NCBI GenBank assembly: GCA_920105625.2
Contig: OV050030.1
Location: 29,196,516-29,260,515, forward strand
Source: Clusia tigrina
Lineage: Eukaryota > Arthropoda > Insecta > Diptera > Clusiidae
Length of the DNA: 64,000 nucleotides
Direction: 5' to 3'
In this document: piece by piece, positions 10,848 to 21,630 of the stretch
Numbering within the stretch: position 1 is the stretch's first letter
Layout: each line of letters starts with the position of its first letter
Notes under the pieces: model-generated
Seen by the model: only the letters and a program-made list of their open reading frames with translations
Told to the model about the DNA's origin: nothing
Database searches by the model: none
Translations under genes and position numbers: made by a program

Positions 10848-12800
10848 AAGACATCAAAAATAGCGTTTGAGGAACCTATAATTCAGTGAAAATCAATAAT
10901 CACCATATAATTGCTGTGAAGTGGCCAATTTTTCGGGAGTTGCACCGATTCGTATGTATAAGCTCTACTCACAAAACGAAAATGAAGAACATGCAAGCAC
11001 ATCTCATAAATATACAAAATATATAAATGTAATCCGTTCAGATCAAAATATCAGCTGAGTCACTGTCAGCTGAGTTACATCGATAACATGGACGAGGCAG
11101 ACCAGTGGAGGAGCATATACACTGTTTTATACAAGCTATTGCCACAGCATTATTGAAACAACATTTAAAAACATCATCGTATAAAAAATAACCTCAAAAC
11201 CGATGTTCGAAACGCGACTTCAAAGTGCATATGAAGTGTTTTATTTTATATCATAATAGAAAATTATTTTCTTTAAATACATTGTGTGCATATCTTCCCA
11301 ATGTACTACATATATTACGATTTCAGTGCTTTCCTCACTATAACCACACGTTTCATAACAAAAGATATAGTTTGAAATATAGGAATATAATAAAATAAAG
11401 CCAGAACTCTTGTTTGATCAGCATTCAGGCATCAGCTTGATTTATGAGCATAATTGAAAAATATGATTTACATTTCTCTAATCGAGAAAAATAGTGCAGT
11501 TGCAAGCCGTGGCTCATGGTCTACATCTATTTGTGCAGTAATTTTGTAATCACCATCTGGAAATACCGACGGCAGAGCAAACACATTAACAGGAAAACTG
11601 TTTAGCAGTAATTCATGCTGAAATAAACAAACAAAACAAAATGTAGTTAACGAACCTTTTATATATTTACAGACAAGTACTTCATAGGGACAGGAATGAT
11701 TTAGGTTCCAGTATGGGTGTACACTATCGAAAATCCAATCTACAAATATATTTTTCTTTCCGCCTAAATATGCACACAAATCAAGGGCAACCTTTATCAT
11801 AAATGGTTTATACCCGTTCGCACGCTTAAACATCCTTATGTGTACCTGAAGGCAAATATCAAATATGAGAATATATTATTGAGGAGTGCTCTCAATTTGT
11901 ATAATTTAACCGAGGATTTTCCAATAATTAATACGAATATTTTCTTATGTGAATCCAATAATTTAATATAAATATTATATGAAGTGAATATTGTCAGTAA
12001 AGTTGTGTTATGAGCTATGAATGCATTCAATTAGATTAATGTACTGTTCGAAATATCTTCTATAAAAGTAATCATGAAAGGTAAGTGGCAAATCACCAAT
12101 TTTCTCCATTAAGTGCAGATGAGAATTTCAAGCAGTTTCAGCAATTCTTTCACATTTCTTTGACTTACTAGTCCATGAGTGAGCGGACGCAATAATATTG
12201 CTCGTGCGTATCCAAATTTTGTAGTCCGATTGATTGGTTTTATATAACAATATTCAATGCGAATATAAGTTGGATCGAGTGTAGTGCAATCTATGCGAGT
12301 AGCTATAATTTTATTTACTCCGATCTGAGAAACAAATCATATTTCTTAAGTAATCTATGAAATCATTTAATTAAAAATACCCTTTTACTCAGCACTGTTC
12401 TCCCACCATTCACTATAAAGTGGATACTACAAAACCAAAAAATTCCAACGTAAAGCAGGTGCTTGCAGCTAGTCATGCTCATTTTTTCAGTGACAATTTA
12501 TTACTGAAAAACGTGGATTCTAATATGCATAGAATTGAAATAACGCATTTTGCTAAATACAATTATTAAGTAAATCAGCGAAGTGTGAAATAAAAATATG
12601 TAAATAAGCTTTTTGTGATTTGTGGACACAAAATGGAGACTGATTAACAAGGTAGCATTGACAAAGTTTATTAGTAGTTACTTTCAATTGAATTGATAAA
12701 GTTAAATATACTCATTTTGTTTTATAATTGTTCACAAAACTCGAACTTTGTTGTTCATTAAAAACAAATTTAATTGTTGATTGGAAAAGAGTGCTTAAAA
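10848..12800. repeat. Tandem duplication unit 2 (around DUF1091 gene 2)
   Basis: Paralogue of 2423-4470, closely similar over non-coding and coding parts with small indels. The I element ends exactly at its left edge, so that insertion lies at or very near the duplication junction. Confidence 0.8.
11468..12482 (-). CDS. DUF1091 (DM8) secreted protein, tandem copy 2
   Basis: Exons 12482-12381, 12324-12169, 11845-11681 and 11617-11468 (TAA) give 190 aa with all splice phases and exon lengths equal to copy 1 (102, 156, 165 and 150 nt). The N-terminus MSMTSCKHLLYVGIFWFCS is hydrophobic (predicted signal peptide). The four family cysteines are kept (IDCTTLDPTY, EYCYIKPINRTT, LDLCAYLGGKK, NHSCPYE), as are both N-glycosylation sequons. 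Intron 3 (11618-11680, 63 bp) is a multiple of three with no stop, so its retention would add 21 codons. No disabling change is visible. It is the closest relative of copy 1; which tissue uses it cannot be read from the sequence. Confidence 0.88.
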
Positions 12801-12960
12801 AACAAATACTATATTTGCTATTCATCATTAAAATCGAAATGTTTTATTTAAATCTCTTTATGGAAAGATATCTGTAGTTTTATTCCCTTCAATAATTTAC
12901 TTAGTCAGAAATCTCTACTACTGTATTATTTTGAAATTTTGCATATTGAACTTTGGTACC
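12801..12960. other. Upstream flank of DUF1091 gene 2 up to the LOA insertion site
   Basis: A+T-rich DNA. The last bases, TTGGTACC (12953-12960), are the left target-site duplication of the LOA-like element; the right copy is 21194-21201. Confidence 0.6.
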
Positions 12961-13600
12961 AACCTACAGAAGCTTGTTGTGGATGCAAAGGCTCAACGGG
13001 TGGCTGTCATTATTGGATGCGATGCCAATGGGCACCACGATATCTGGGGAAGCACGGATGTCAATGAACGAGGTGAGTCATTATATGAATATATTGTAAC
13101 GACTAACCTTTCTATATACATTAAGGGGTCAGAGCCCACTTTCATTACTGCTAATAGGCAAGAAGTCCTTGACTTAACCCTTGCCTCCGAATCAATTTTT
13201 GATCGGATCTCAAATTGGAGAGTTCTCCTGGAGAGGAGGAGCATTCCTTTTCGGATCATAGGTTAATTCAGTTTGATCTTCTAGATAGTCTACCTAGCCC
13301 TAAGGCTTTTAGAAATGTCAGGAAAGCAAACTATGACCTCTACAAGGTGACTGTAGCTAGACTACTACCTCAGAACCCCACAAGCACAAGCACGTGTGAC
13401 AAAATTGATAGGTCTGTGGAGATTCTAACGGTTGCTCTTAATAAGGCTCTATTGGTCTCTTGCCCCCTCAGTAGACCCAGGGGGAAACAAAAACCCACAT
13501 GGTGGGGGGAGGAAATTAGGGGACTCAGACAAAACTGTAGGAGACTTTTCAACAGCCCAAAGAAGTCAAGAGATAGTGCAGACTGGGCTTTATATAAGGC
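12961..13600 (+). mobile_element. LOA-like non-LTR retrotransposon (host element), endonuclease part
   Basis: Left part of a 5'-truncated LOA-like element that resumes at 18554. The frame at 12931-13266 has the apurinic-type endonuclease core: VAVIIGCDANGHHDIWGSTD and RQEVLDLTLAS. After a frame change the motif SFSDHRLIQFDL (about 13240) ends the endonuclease. The linker RGKQKPTWWGEEIRGLRQ and SADWALYKA then lead to the break at 13600. TTGGTACC flanks the whole element (12953-12960 and 21194-21201). The frameshift near 13240 is an inactivating lesion independent of the jockey insertion. Confidence 0.88.
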
Positions 13601-13838
13601 TTTATATTATTTCGTACGTCAACAGCAACGGTCGGTCAGAAATTTTACCAAATCGCGAGTTAAAATTTCCTTCAAACCAATCGAATCTTCTACAATAGTG
13701 CAAAGGTGTAGTGATCGGTGAGAACCTAGTTCACGATTACTAGCTGGGACACATAATTTAAATATATTTTTAACAATAATTGGAAAACAAATATACACAA
13801 TTGAAATACAAACAACAAAAAACAACAACATAACTAAA

Positions 13839-15490
13839 ATGAGTGTCTCTGACACTCACCAGCAAAAAACAGTAACAAATAGAAATGCATATTTCTCATT
13901 TGTGTCCACACAGGGTAACGGCGGCAATTTGCCAGTCGAAGCAGCAGAGAGTAGAGCCAGGTCCTGCTCTCCCGCTCTCCTAAACGACACCACTACGAAT
14001 GCTTCACTACCTTGGAGTGTCCAATGCGCGACACCCTCAACTATTATGGAACATTATCCACCAAACACAACATCAGGAAGAACAAAAACAACACAAAGCG
14101 CTTGTACTGTAACCATAGCCGCGACAGCGACAAGTAGAATGCAAAATTCGAGCGCAATGATCATGTCTACTGACACAACAACACCAATTACAACAGCAAC
14201 AATTAACAAGTACAAAACTCAAATAATAGAAACACTAACAAAACTTCAGCGGAGAGTAGCCGAAAGCGAAACCGCGAAAAGCAATCGCCAAACAAATTAA
14301 CGGACCAAAATATCAACAACAAAATACAGAAAAACAAACCACTGAGCGCGACACAAGCAACACTAAAAGAATATTGGCTGAGTAAGTCAATCGCTCCAAA
14401 TACATCAAACAGGTTCGAACTACTAACACTAAATGACAGAACTGATGAACAAAATAACAGTGGGACAAAAACAAATTCAGCCATACAGAAGCAAATAACA
14501 AAGCATCCTCAAAAACCACCACCCATATATATACAAAACGTAGAAAATATTAATGCACTAACTAAAGCTCTAAATCAGCTATCAAATACAAATTACGAGA
14601 TGAAAGCTCTGAACAAAAACGAAGTCAATATACAGCCGACTGAATCTGTGCATTACACAAGCAGAATAAAATTGCTTAAGCAAAAAGAAACCAAATATTA
14701 TACATTTAAGCCAAAAGAACAACGTGGACTTAAGGTAATTTTACGAAATATGCATTACTCAACGGAAAAAGACGACATTATACCGGAACTGGCAGAGTTA
14801 GGACATGAAGTACTAAACATTCACAACTTGCAAAAAAATAGACAACCACATCCTTTATTCTCTCTGGAACTTAAACCAAACGATAACAACAAAGACATCT
14901 ATTCCTTAACCCATCTTCTACACTGCAAAATAAATTTTGAACCACCACACCAAAAAAGAAATATTCCACAATGCACAAATTGCCAAAAATATGGACACAC
15001 TAAAAACTATTGTACTAAAGACCCTGTGTGTGTCAAATGTGCAGGTAACCACAACACAATTAAATGTAATATCCAAAACGATATAAAACAGTAAATTAAA
15101 TGCGCTCTCTGCAATGAAAACCACACAGCTAACTACAAAGGCTGTATGATTTACAAATCACTACAAGTTAAAAAATATCAAACTCTACGTAAAAAAGAAA
15201 TCCCTCCAACTCAAGAACAAAATTTTGCTGAACCATCTATAAATATACCCACAGTACAAACACATAAAAACTACACATCTGGAATGTCATATGCTAAAGT
15301 AGCAGCGATAAATACAGCAGCAGACTTAATTCAAAACCTTAACGCAGCAGCAAACAGCATGACACCAACACAGAATAACGACGATCTATCAGATTTAAAA
15401 ATAATGATGAAACAATTAATAACTCAAATAACAAGTATGATGAACATTGTGACACTGCTTGTATCAAAGTTAGATGGGTTCCAGAAATAA
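13839..15490 (+). pseudogene. Jockey-clade ORF1 (gag-like RNA-binding protein), disrupted
   Basis: ORF1 of the jockey element, normally a nucleic-acid-binding particle protein. It starts at ATG 13839, shifts frame near 14290, and is open again to a stop at 15092-15094, after which the same frame resumes to 15490. The C-terminal half (14600-15490) has the zinc-knuckle array CTNCQKYGHTKNYCT, CVKCAGNHNTIKC and CALCNENHTANYKGC typical of jockey gag. The low-complexity Thr/Ser/Asn-rich N-terminus fits the clade. One frameshift and one stop disable it. Its end overlaps the ORF2 start by 17 bases. Confidence 0.85.
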
Positions 15491-16920
15491 AATAACTTTT
15501 GCTATTTGGAACGCCAATGGCCTATCACGCCACTTACTAGAACTTAAAACGTTTATGTACGAAAATTCAATCGATATTATGCTAATATCTGAAACGCATA
15601 CTACTGATAGAAGCTATAATGACATACCAAACTATAACATTTATTATACACATCATCCTGACAATCGAGTCCACGGAGGGACAGCAATTATCATAAAAAA
15701 AATCTATTAGGTGCCTAGAACTAGAAAGATATAAATCACATCGTATCCAAGCAACCTCAATAGAGATAAGTGACTTGAGAGGGCCAATTACTGTGTCAGC
15801 TGTATACTGTCCACCCAAACATAACAACTTAAAGGCTCAATACATAGACTATTTAAAATCATTGGGTAGTCGTTACATAGCTGGAGGAGACTATAATGCA
15901 AAAAACTCCATATGGGGCTCAAGACTGACAAACGTGAAAGGCCGCCAACTACTAGACGCTATAAAAGAGAATAATAGTCGCTTTATTAGCACTGGAGGAC
16001 CAACTTATTGGCAAACAGACAACAAAAACTTACCTGATTTAATTGACTTCTGTGTTACAAAAAACATATTGCACGACCACTTTACAATAAAAACATGTCT
16101 AGATTTATCATCAGACCATTCTCCAATTCTATTGACCCTTCAAAGCATTCTATTGACCGGATACAAAAACAGCTGCTGGCTTATATAACTACAAAACCGA
16201 CTGGAACAAATTTCGCCAATTAATGGAAAATGACATGACAACCAACATTTCATTGAAATCTGATAAGGAACTTGACACAGCAATAGCATACCTAAATGAC
16301 AACATCGTCAAAGCAGCAACTCAATCAACCCCAATTCTAAGCCCATCCCAAATTACTGCTGTCCCAGCTCACATTAAGCATAAAATAAGACAAAAAAGGA
16401 AACTCAGGAAAAGATGGCAAAGCACTAGACACCCAGACGACAAAGCCAAATTCAACAAAGCGGCAAATGAACTGAAGATAATATTGTAACAATTTGAGGA
16501 GAAAAAATTTTAAAGTTACGTAAAGAACTTAGGAACGACAACATCAACGAACTACTCATTATGGAGGGCAACCAAAAAACTAAACAGTGCAATACCACAT
16601 AAACCCCCCATAAAAACACTAGATAATACTTGGCCAAAAACGAATAAACACAAAGCAAATACTCTTGCAAAACATTTTGAAACGGTATTCAGAAACGACA
16701 TGGACAATCAAATTACCGAGCTTACCAATATCGAAAGTATCCGAAACACTGCAATAAAAATGACAACGATATCAGAAATCAAGAATCAAATCAAGAATTT
16801 AAAAAAACAAAAAGGCACCTGGATATGATCTTATTAACGGAAAAATACTGAAAGAACTACCTGACATAACAATAGTCTATTTGTATTTAATGCTATAATA
16901 AGACTTAACTATTTTCCAAT
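15474..16920 (+). pseudogene. Jockey-clade ORF2, endonuclease and linker, disrupted
   Basis: ORF2 starts at ATG 15474, inside the end of ORF1. The endonuclease reads KITFAIWNANGLSRH, DIMLISETHTTDRSY, VHGGTAIIIKK (to a break at 15708) and, in a shifted frame, VSAVYCPPKHN, YIAGGDYNAKNSIWGSR, LPDLIDFCVTK and LSSDHSPILLTL (to 16188). The basic linker with HKIRQKRKLRKRWQSTRHP follows (16223-16489). Several stops and frameshifts separate the pieces. The catalytic endonuclease residues visible (N in WNANG, E in SETH, D/N in GDYNAK, SDH) are retained, so it decayed after insertion. Confidence 0.85.
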
Positions 16921-16921
16921 C

Positions 16922-18160
16922 TTGTGGAAGGTAGCACAAATAACAGCTATCCCAAAGCCAAATAAGGACGCAACAAGAACCAGTTCATATCGACCTATCA
17001 GTCTCTTACCAACTCTTTCAAAGTTATTTGAAAAAATATTATTTGACAGAATTGAGCCTATCTTGATACAACAAAAAGCTTTGCCAAGCCATCAATTCGG
17101 CTTTAGACGAAACCACTCAACTGTGCAACAAGTTCATAGAGTTGTGAACAAAATCATGGATGATATTGACAAAAAGAAGTACTGCGTGGCTGTATTCCTG
17201 GACATTGCGAAAGCGTTTGACAGAGTGTGGCACAAAGGACTTCTGAATAAACTAAATAATATTCTACCTTTAAACTATTATTACTTGCTAAGCAGTTATA
17301 TCACCAAAAGATACTTTTACATTAAATATGACGATGAATGCTCTGAGATCCTAACAATGACAGCGGGTGTGCCTCAAGGCAGTGTGGTGGGTCCACTCAT
17401 ATACCTAATATACACTGCAGACATTCCAACCCCAGTGGAAAGGCGACTCATCGCCGGGGTTGTCAGATCCATTATTCTCTATGGAGCGCCAATATGGGCC
17501 GAAAACGCGGATGTGAAGGCTTACGTCCGCACCATTGAGGCAGCATACAGGAGAAGTGCACTACGAGTGATCTGCGCATACCGCACCGTATCCACAGATG
17601 CCACCTTGGTAATAGCCGGCATGATTCCCGTGAACCTGCTAGCGAAAGAAGCGATGAAGCTCTACCACGCTAAAGGGACACACGTGACAAATGTAGAGGA
17701 GCTCTTGGAAATTGGAAAGCGGAAGACCCTTCAAGAGTGGCAAGCCCAGTGGGATACTTCTACAAATGGCCGCTTGACAAGAAGGCTGATCCCCACCATT
17801 CAGCAATGGGTAAGCAGGTCGCATGGTGAGGTGAATTTCTACGTCACACAATTGCTGACAGGCCACGGAGGTTTTCGGGCATACCTGCACAGATTCCACT
17901 TGGAGGAATCTCTCTACTATGCAAACTGTGGAGGTACAGATATAGAAGATCCCAAACATGTCTTCTTCTATTGCCCACGTTATGAAAGTGCTAGAGTGGC
18001 ACTACAAGGAGTATGTGGAGAGCCCGTGGTGCCCGACAACATAGTGCAGCATATGCTTGAGAGCCCGAAGAAATGGGCTGCGGTGTGTGACACCACCGCC
18101 ACCATTATGAAAGACCACCGCCACCAGGAGTGGCGAAGACGAGCAATGACAAATAGCTAG
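16922..18160 (+). pseudogene. Chimeric ORF: jockey RT N-half fused in frame to R1-clade C-terminus
   Basis: A single 412-codon open frame. Residues 1-170 are jockey RT: VAQITAIPKPNKDATRTSSY, FGFRRNHSTVQQVHRVV, the A motif VFLDIAKAFDRVWHKG and the B motif AGVPQGSVVGPLIYLIYTAD. At about 17430 the protein changes to an R1-type post-RT region: RSIILYGAPIWAE, YRRSALRVICAYRTVSTDA, VIAGMIPVNLLAKEAM, and the C-terminal zinc motif YYANCGGTDIEDPKHVFFYC. The catalytic YADD block of the jockey RT and everything after it is absent, so it cannot act as a polymerase. The junction has no stop or frame change, which is striking between elements of different clades. Confidence 0.85.
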
Positions 18161-18197
18161 GAGGGGTCCGCTGACCATACTACCCCCCCCCCCCCCA
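17430..18197 (+). mobile_element. R1-clade non-LTR fragment inside the jockey element
   Basis: 5'-truncated C-terminal piece of an R1-like ORF2 (see the chimeric ORF), ending with a TAG at 18158-18160, a short 3' tail and a run of C near 18183-18197. Jockey sequence (LVEDTIKKCSSKYTES) resumes just after it. It replaces the jockey RT catalytic core and thumb, so its arrival was accompanied by a deletion. Confidence 0.75.
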
Positions 18198-18545
18198 TAA
18201 GAAATGAAGACATACACCACGATCTCAACATGGACTTGGTGGAAGACACTATTAAAAAATGTAGCAGCAAATACACAGAGAGCCTAAAAATTCATCAAAA
18301 CCGAGACGTGCGCCAATTGCCGGCAATGGAAAAAACAAAAAGAAGACTCAAACGAATTGGACCCACAGAACTTCCACATAGAATATTTTAAACGACACTT
18401 TTCGTATATAAATTAATTATATATAATTAAATTAAATTATGTTCTGTGGTAATGACTAAAGAACATATTAAGGTCCATAGTAGCATTTAAAAATTACTTA
18501 TTGTTTACGAACAGAATGTAATTAAAAATGGGGCAAAAAAAAAAA
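18198..18545 (+). mobile_element. Jockey-clade ORF2 C-terminus, 3' UTR and poly(A)
   Basis: The frame near 18230-18390 reads LVEDTIKKCSSKYTES and KTKRRLKRIGPTELPHRIF, the C-terminal block expected for jockey ORF2, followed by a stop, about 150 bp of A+T-rich 3' UTR and the A-run ending at 18545. The next bases are the right target-site duplication. Confidence 0.78.
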
Positions 18546-18553
18546 TATAGGGC

Positions 18554-21051
18554 AGCACTCAGAGCCTTCAAAAGTAAGCTTAGGAAAGCACAGAGAGAAT
18601 CGTGGAGGAACTTTTGCGGTGACGTAGAAGATATCTCTGAGACGTCCAGGTTGAGGAAGATCTTATCAACTGCTCCAATGGTACCTGGTTACCTGAGGAG
18701 GGAGGATGGATCCTGGACTTCTAATAGTAATGAGACTCTAGAGCTTCTTCTGGAGACTCACTTCCCTGGTTGCTCGAATACAATTCCGCGGAGAACGTAT
18801 CCCAGCGGGAATGTAGTTGAAGTCAACTCAGACATAGTCACGAAGCCAAAATTGCAATGGGCTATCCATAGCTTCAAACCATTTAAAGCATCTGGTCCAG
18901 ATGGTGTAGCTCCAATTGAAATTCAGCAGTCAGAGAATCTAATAATAGAGTGGCTGTTAAAGATCTATAATAGGTGTCTTGAATTAGCGTATAGTCCAGA
19001 CTCATGGAAGCATGTGAGGGTAATTTTTATACCCAAGGCCGGCAAAAGTTCGCACACAGCTCCAGGGGACTTAAGACCCCTTAGTCTGTCCTCCTTCTGT
19101 CCTGGAAAAGTTGTTAGACATTCATCTAAGGCTCACTATAGACAGACAGAAGCTGTCAGTTTCTCAGCATGCCAACTTCAAGGGTAAATCGGTGGAGACC
19201 GCTTTACACTCCTTAGTCTCTAGTATTGAGTGCTCCCTGCACAACAAAGGGTTCTCGCTAGTGGCTTTCCTGGACATTGAGGGAGCTTTTAACAACATCA
19301 AATCAGACGCAATAATCGGTGTGATGCGGGACTTGGAGATGGAACCCGCCATTAGCAGAAGGATTGAAAACATGCTTAGTAGCAGGATAATCAGTTCACA
19401 GCTGGGGGCGGCGTCGGCCAAGAAGTCCGTGTGCAGAGGCACACCTCAAGGTGGAGTTCTATTACCCCTACTCTGGAATCTTGCTGTAAATCAGCTGCTT
19501 GTTCGACTGGAGAGGGAAGGGTGCAAGGTGGTTGCGTATGCGCATGATGGTGCTATTAGTATCTCGGGTAAATACATATCTACTTTGAGGGACTTGATGC
19601 AAAACATGCTGAACATTCTCTCTAAATGGACTACTGACTGTGGGTTGGGGGTTAATCCGACCAAGACTAAGCTGGTACTCTTCACTAGGAAGTATAAAAT
19701 TCCTCAATTTATTGCTCCAAAACTAATGGGTGTAGATATTGACCTTGTCGAGGAGGCTAAATATCTGGGCGTGATCCTAGATAGGAAGCTGAATTGGAAG
19801 GCCAATATAAGCGAGCGCATTAGGAAGGCTCAGGTAGCTCTGTACTCTTGCAAAAGAGTCATAGGCAAAAAATGGGGGTTACAGCCTAAGGTAGCCTATT
19901 GGATATATACAGCTGTGGTACGACCAGTCCTTTTCTATGGGGTGCTTGCTTGGTGGACAGCCCTAAGTAGTGCCATTAGAACGACTCCAACGGCAGCATT
20001 GGATATTATGCTCAATCTGCTGCCTGTTAGGCTTTTTGGCGAAAAAATGGCTGCAAACTCAGCTATCAGACTAAAAGCTACGCATCAATGGGATGCCAGG
20101 AATATAGGTCATGCGTCCATTTTAAGACATTTTGAGGGTATTCCTGACTCTTTCGACTACATCACACCAATGTACGCCTTCAATGGTATGTGCAAGATCT
20201 CCATTCCCTCCAGGGACGAATGGAAGGATGGCATCCCCACTCATGTAGAAGGGGTTCACATCTACACAGATGGATCCAAACTACAGAGTAGGGTGGGAGG
20301 TGGTGTATTCTCAGAAGATTTGGATATTAACCTGTCCTTTAGGATGCCCGATCACTGCAATGTTTTTCAGGCAGAGGTCGCGGCTATAGAGGCAGCACTG
20401 TCTTGGAAGAAGAAGATATCTGGACTTTATATTTGCATTCTGTCCGACAGCCAAGCTGCTTTGCGCTCCCTGGATTCGGTTATTATCACCTCAAAAGCCG
20501 TCAAGAACTGCCGCAAATCTTTAGACGAGATAGCTAAGCAGACCCGTCTGCATCTGTGCTGGGTTCCCGGCCACGGGGATATTCCAGGGAACTGCAAGGC
20601 GGATGAACTTGCCCGTGAGGGTACCACCATACCGATTGAACCAGAAAGGTCGCAATTCGATATTCCTGTTGCAACATGTAAGCTCTTAGTAAACACAATA
20701 TCCTCAGGAACAGCGGGCAGGCGCTGGTCTGAACTTTCAGGATGTAAAATAGCTAGACAAACCTGGCCAGAGATAAATATCAAGCGCTCTAAGGACCTAC
20801 TGGCTTTAAATAGACAAAGCATAGGTCCCGTGATTAGCGTCTTAACGGGACACTGGACTCTAGGCACATACGGGTGTAGGCTGGGGATCGCCTCTAATGA
20901 CTTCTGCAGGAGTTGCATGGACGAGGAGGAGGAAGAGTCTACTACTCACCTGTTGTGCACGTGTCCAGCTTTGTCCAGAAGGAGGCGCACTTTCCTAGGC
21001 GACTACTTTTTGGACTCCTTGGGAGATTTCTCAAAAAAAAAAAAAGATTAG
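18554..21051 (+). pseudogene. LOA-like ORF2: RT, RNase H and C-terminal zinc motif, disrupted
   Basis: Two frames joined by a frameshift near 19100. RT: FKPFKASGPDGVAPIEIQ, WKHVRVIFIPKAGKSS (first frame), then the A motif LVAFLDIEGAFNNIKSDAII, the B motif CRGTPQGGVLLPLLWNLAVN, and the C motif, where the expected YADD reads YAHD (19537-19548), losing a metal-binding Asp. YLGVILDRKLNWKANI and the thumb follow. About 20 residues seem missing between AWWTAL and SAIRTTPTAAL near 19965. The RNase H domain has IYTDGSKL (about 20262), AEVAAIEAAL, LSDSQAALRSL and CWVPGHGDIPGN. The C-terminus has VLTGHWTLGTYGCRLGI and CRSCMDEEEEESTTHLLC. An RNase H after RT and this C-terminal motif suggest the LOA clade. 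Not functional. Confidence 0.88.
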
Positions 21052-21193
21052 CTCCATCAAATGCTTCATTAAAAGTTCCGAATGGCTGAACCTTTGAAAG
21101 GGGCGGGACCTGTTGTCCCATGCGGTATCACAAAGGTTCAATGTTGGCCTAAGTGCGCCTTTTTCGGGTGGCCGCCTTTCCTACCTACCTACC
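18554..21193 (+). mobile_element. LOA-like non-LTR retrotransposon (host element), RT and RNase H part
   Basis: Right part of the element begun at 12961. The ORF2 remnant is described separately. The 3' UTR (21052-21193) ends in a CCTA/CCTACCTACCTACC-type simple repeat and is followed directly by the second TTGGTACC (21194-21201). Confidence 0.88.
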
Positions 21194-21201
21194 TTGGTAC
21201 C

Positions 21202-21630
21202 ATGGAGCCCAGAATGAAATCTGATACGGTCATATACTAAACACATCGATTGGGTTTTAAGATTATTCACAATATTCATTTCCTTTACTTCTGTTAAGGG
21301 GTACGAAATATTTGCCTTATTTCTTAGAAATAATTTTACTCCATAATTATTAAATGGATAATTTTGTGGATAAGTTGTATATTAAGAAAATTTCAGTGTT
21401 TGTCGTACTCGTGTCAAGTTGACGTAAAAATTATCTGAAATGGACCTTATATCTAAAATTTTAATAGAATTTGCTTTTTTGATACTTATTTATTGCGATA
21501 ATAAACCACATTCCCCAGCTGATATATATAACTATTATCATTGTTTCATTTTCCATTTCTTTCGTGGATTGCAGTATGGAAATCTATCGACGTCTTCTTT
21601 ATTAATCGACTCATTCTTTTTTTAGAAGAA
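21202..21630. other. Intergenic DNA after the LOA insertion, paralogous in part to 5200-5300
   Basis: The first about 130 bp match the DNA right of 5208 with substitutions and so represent the original flank. No gene was found; the ORF at 21440-21625 has no support. Confidence 0.5.

Larger units (their letters stand above)
13601..18545 (+). mobile_element. Jockey-clade non-LTR retrotransposon inserted in the LOA-like element
   Basis: Carries a 5' UTR (13601-13838), a gag-like ORF1, an ORF2 with endonuclease and part of RT, an R1-clade fragment in place of the rest of RT, the native ORF2 C-terminus, a 3' UTR and a run of 11 A's (18535-18545). It is flanked by an 8-bp near-identical target-site duplication, TATAAGGC (13593-13600) and TATAGGGC (18546-18553). 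The host reading frame continues across it: ADWALYK on the left, then AALRAFKSKLRKA on the right. Stops and frameshifts in both ORFs and loss of the RT catalytic core make it inactive. Confidence 0.88.
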
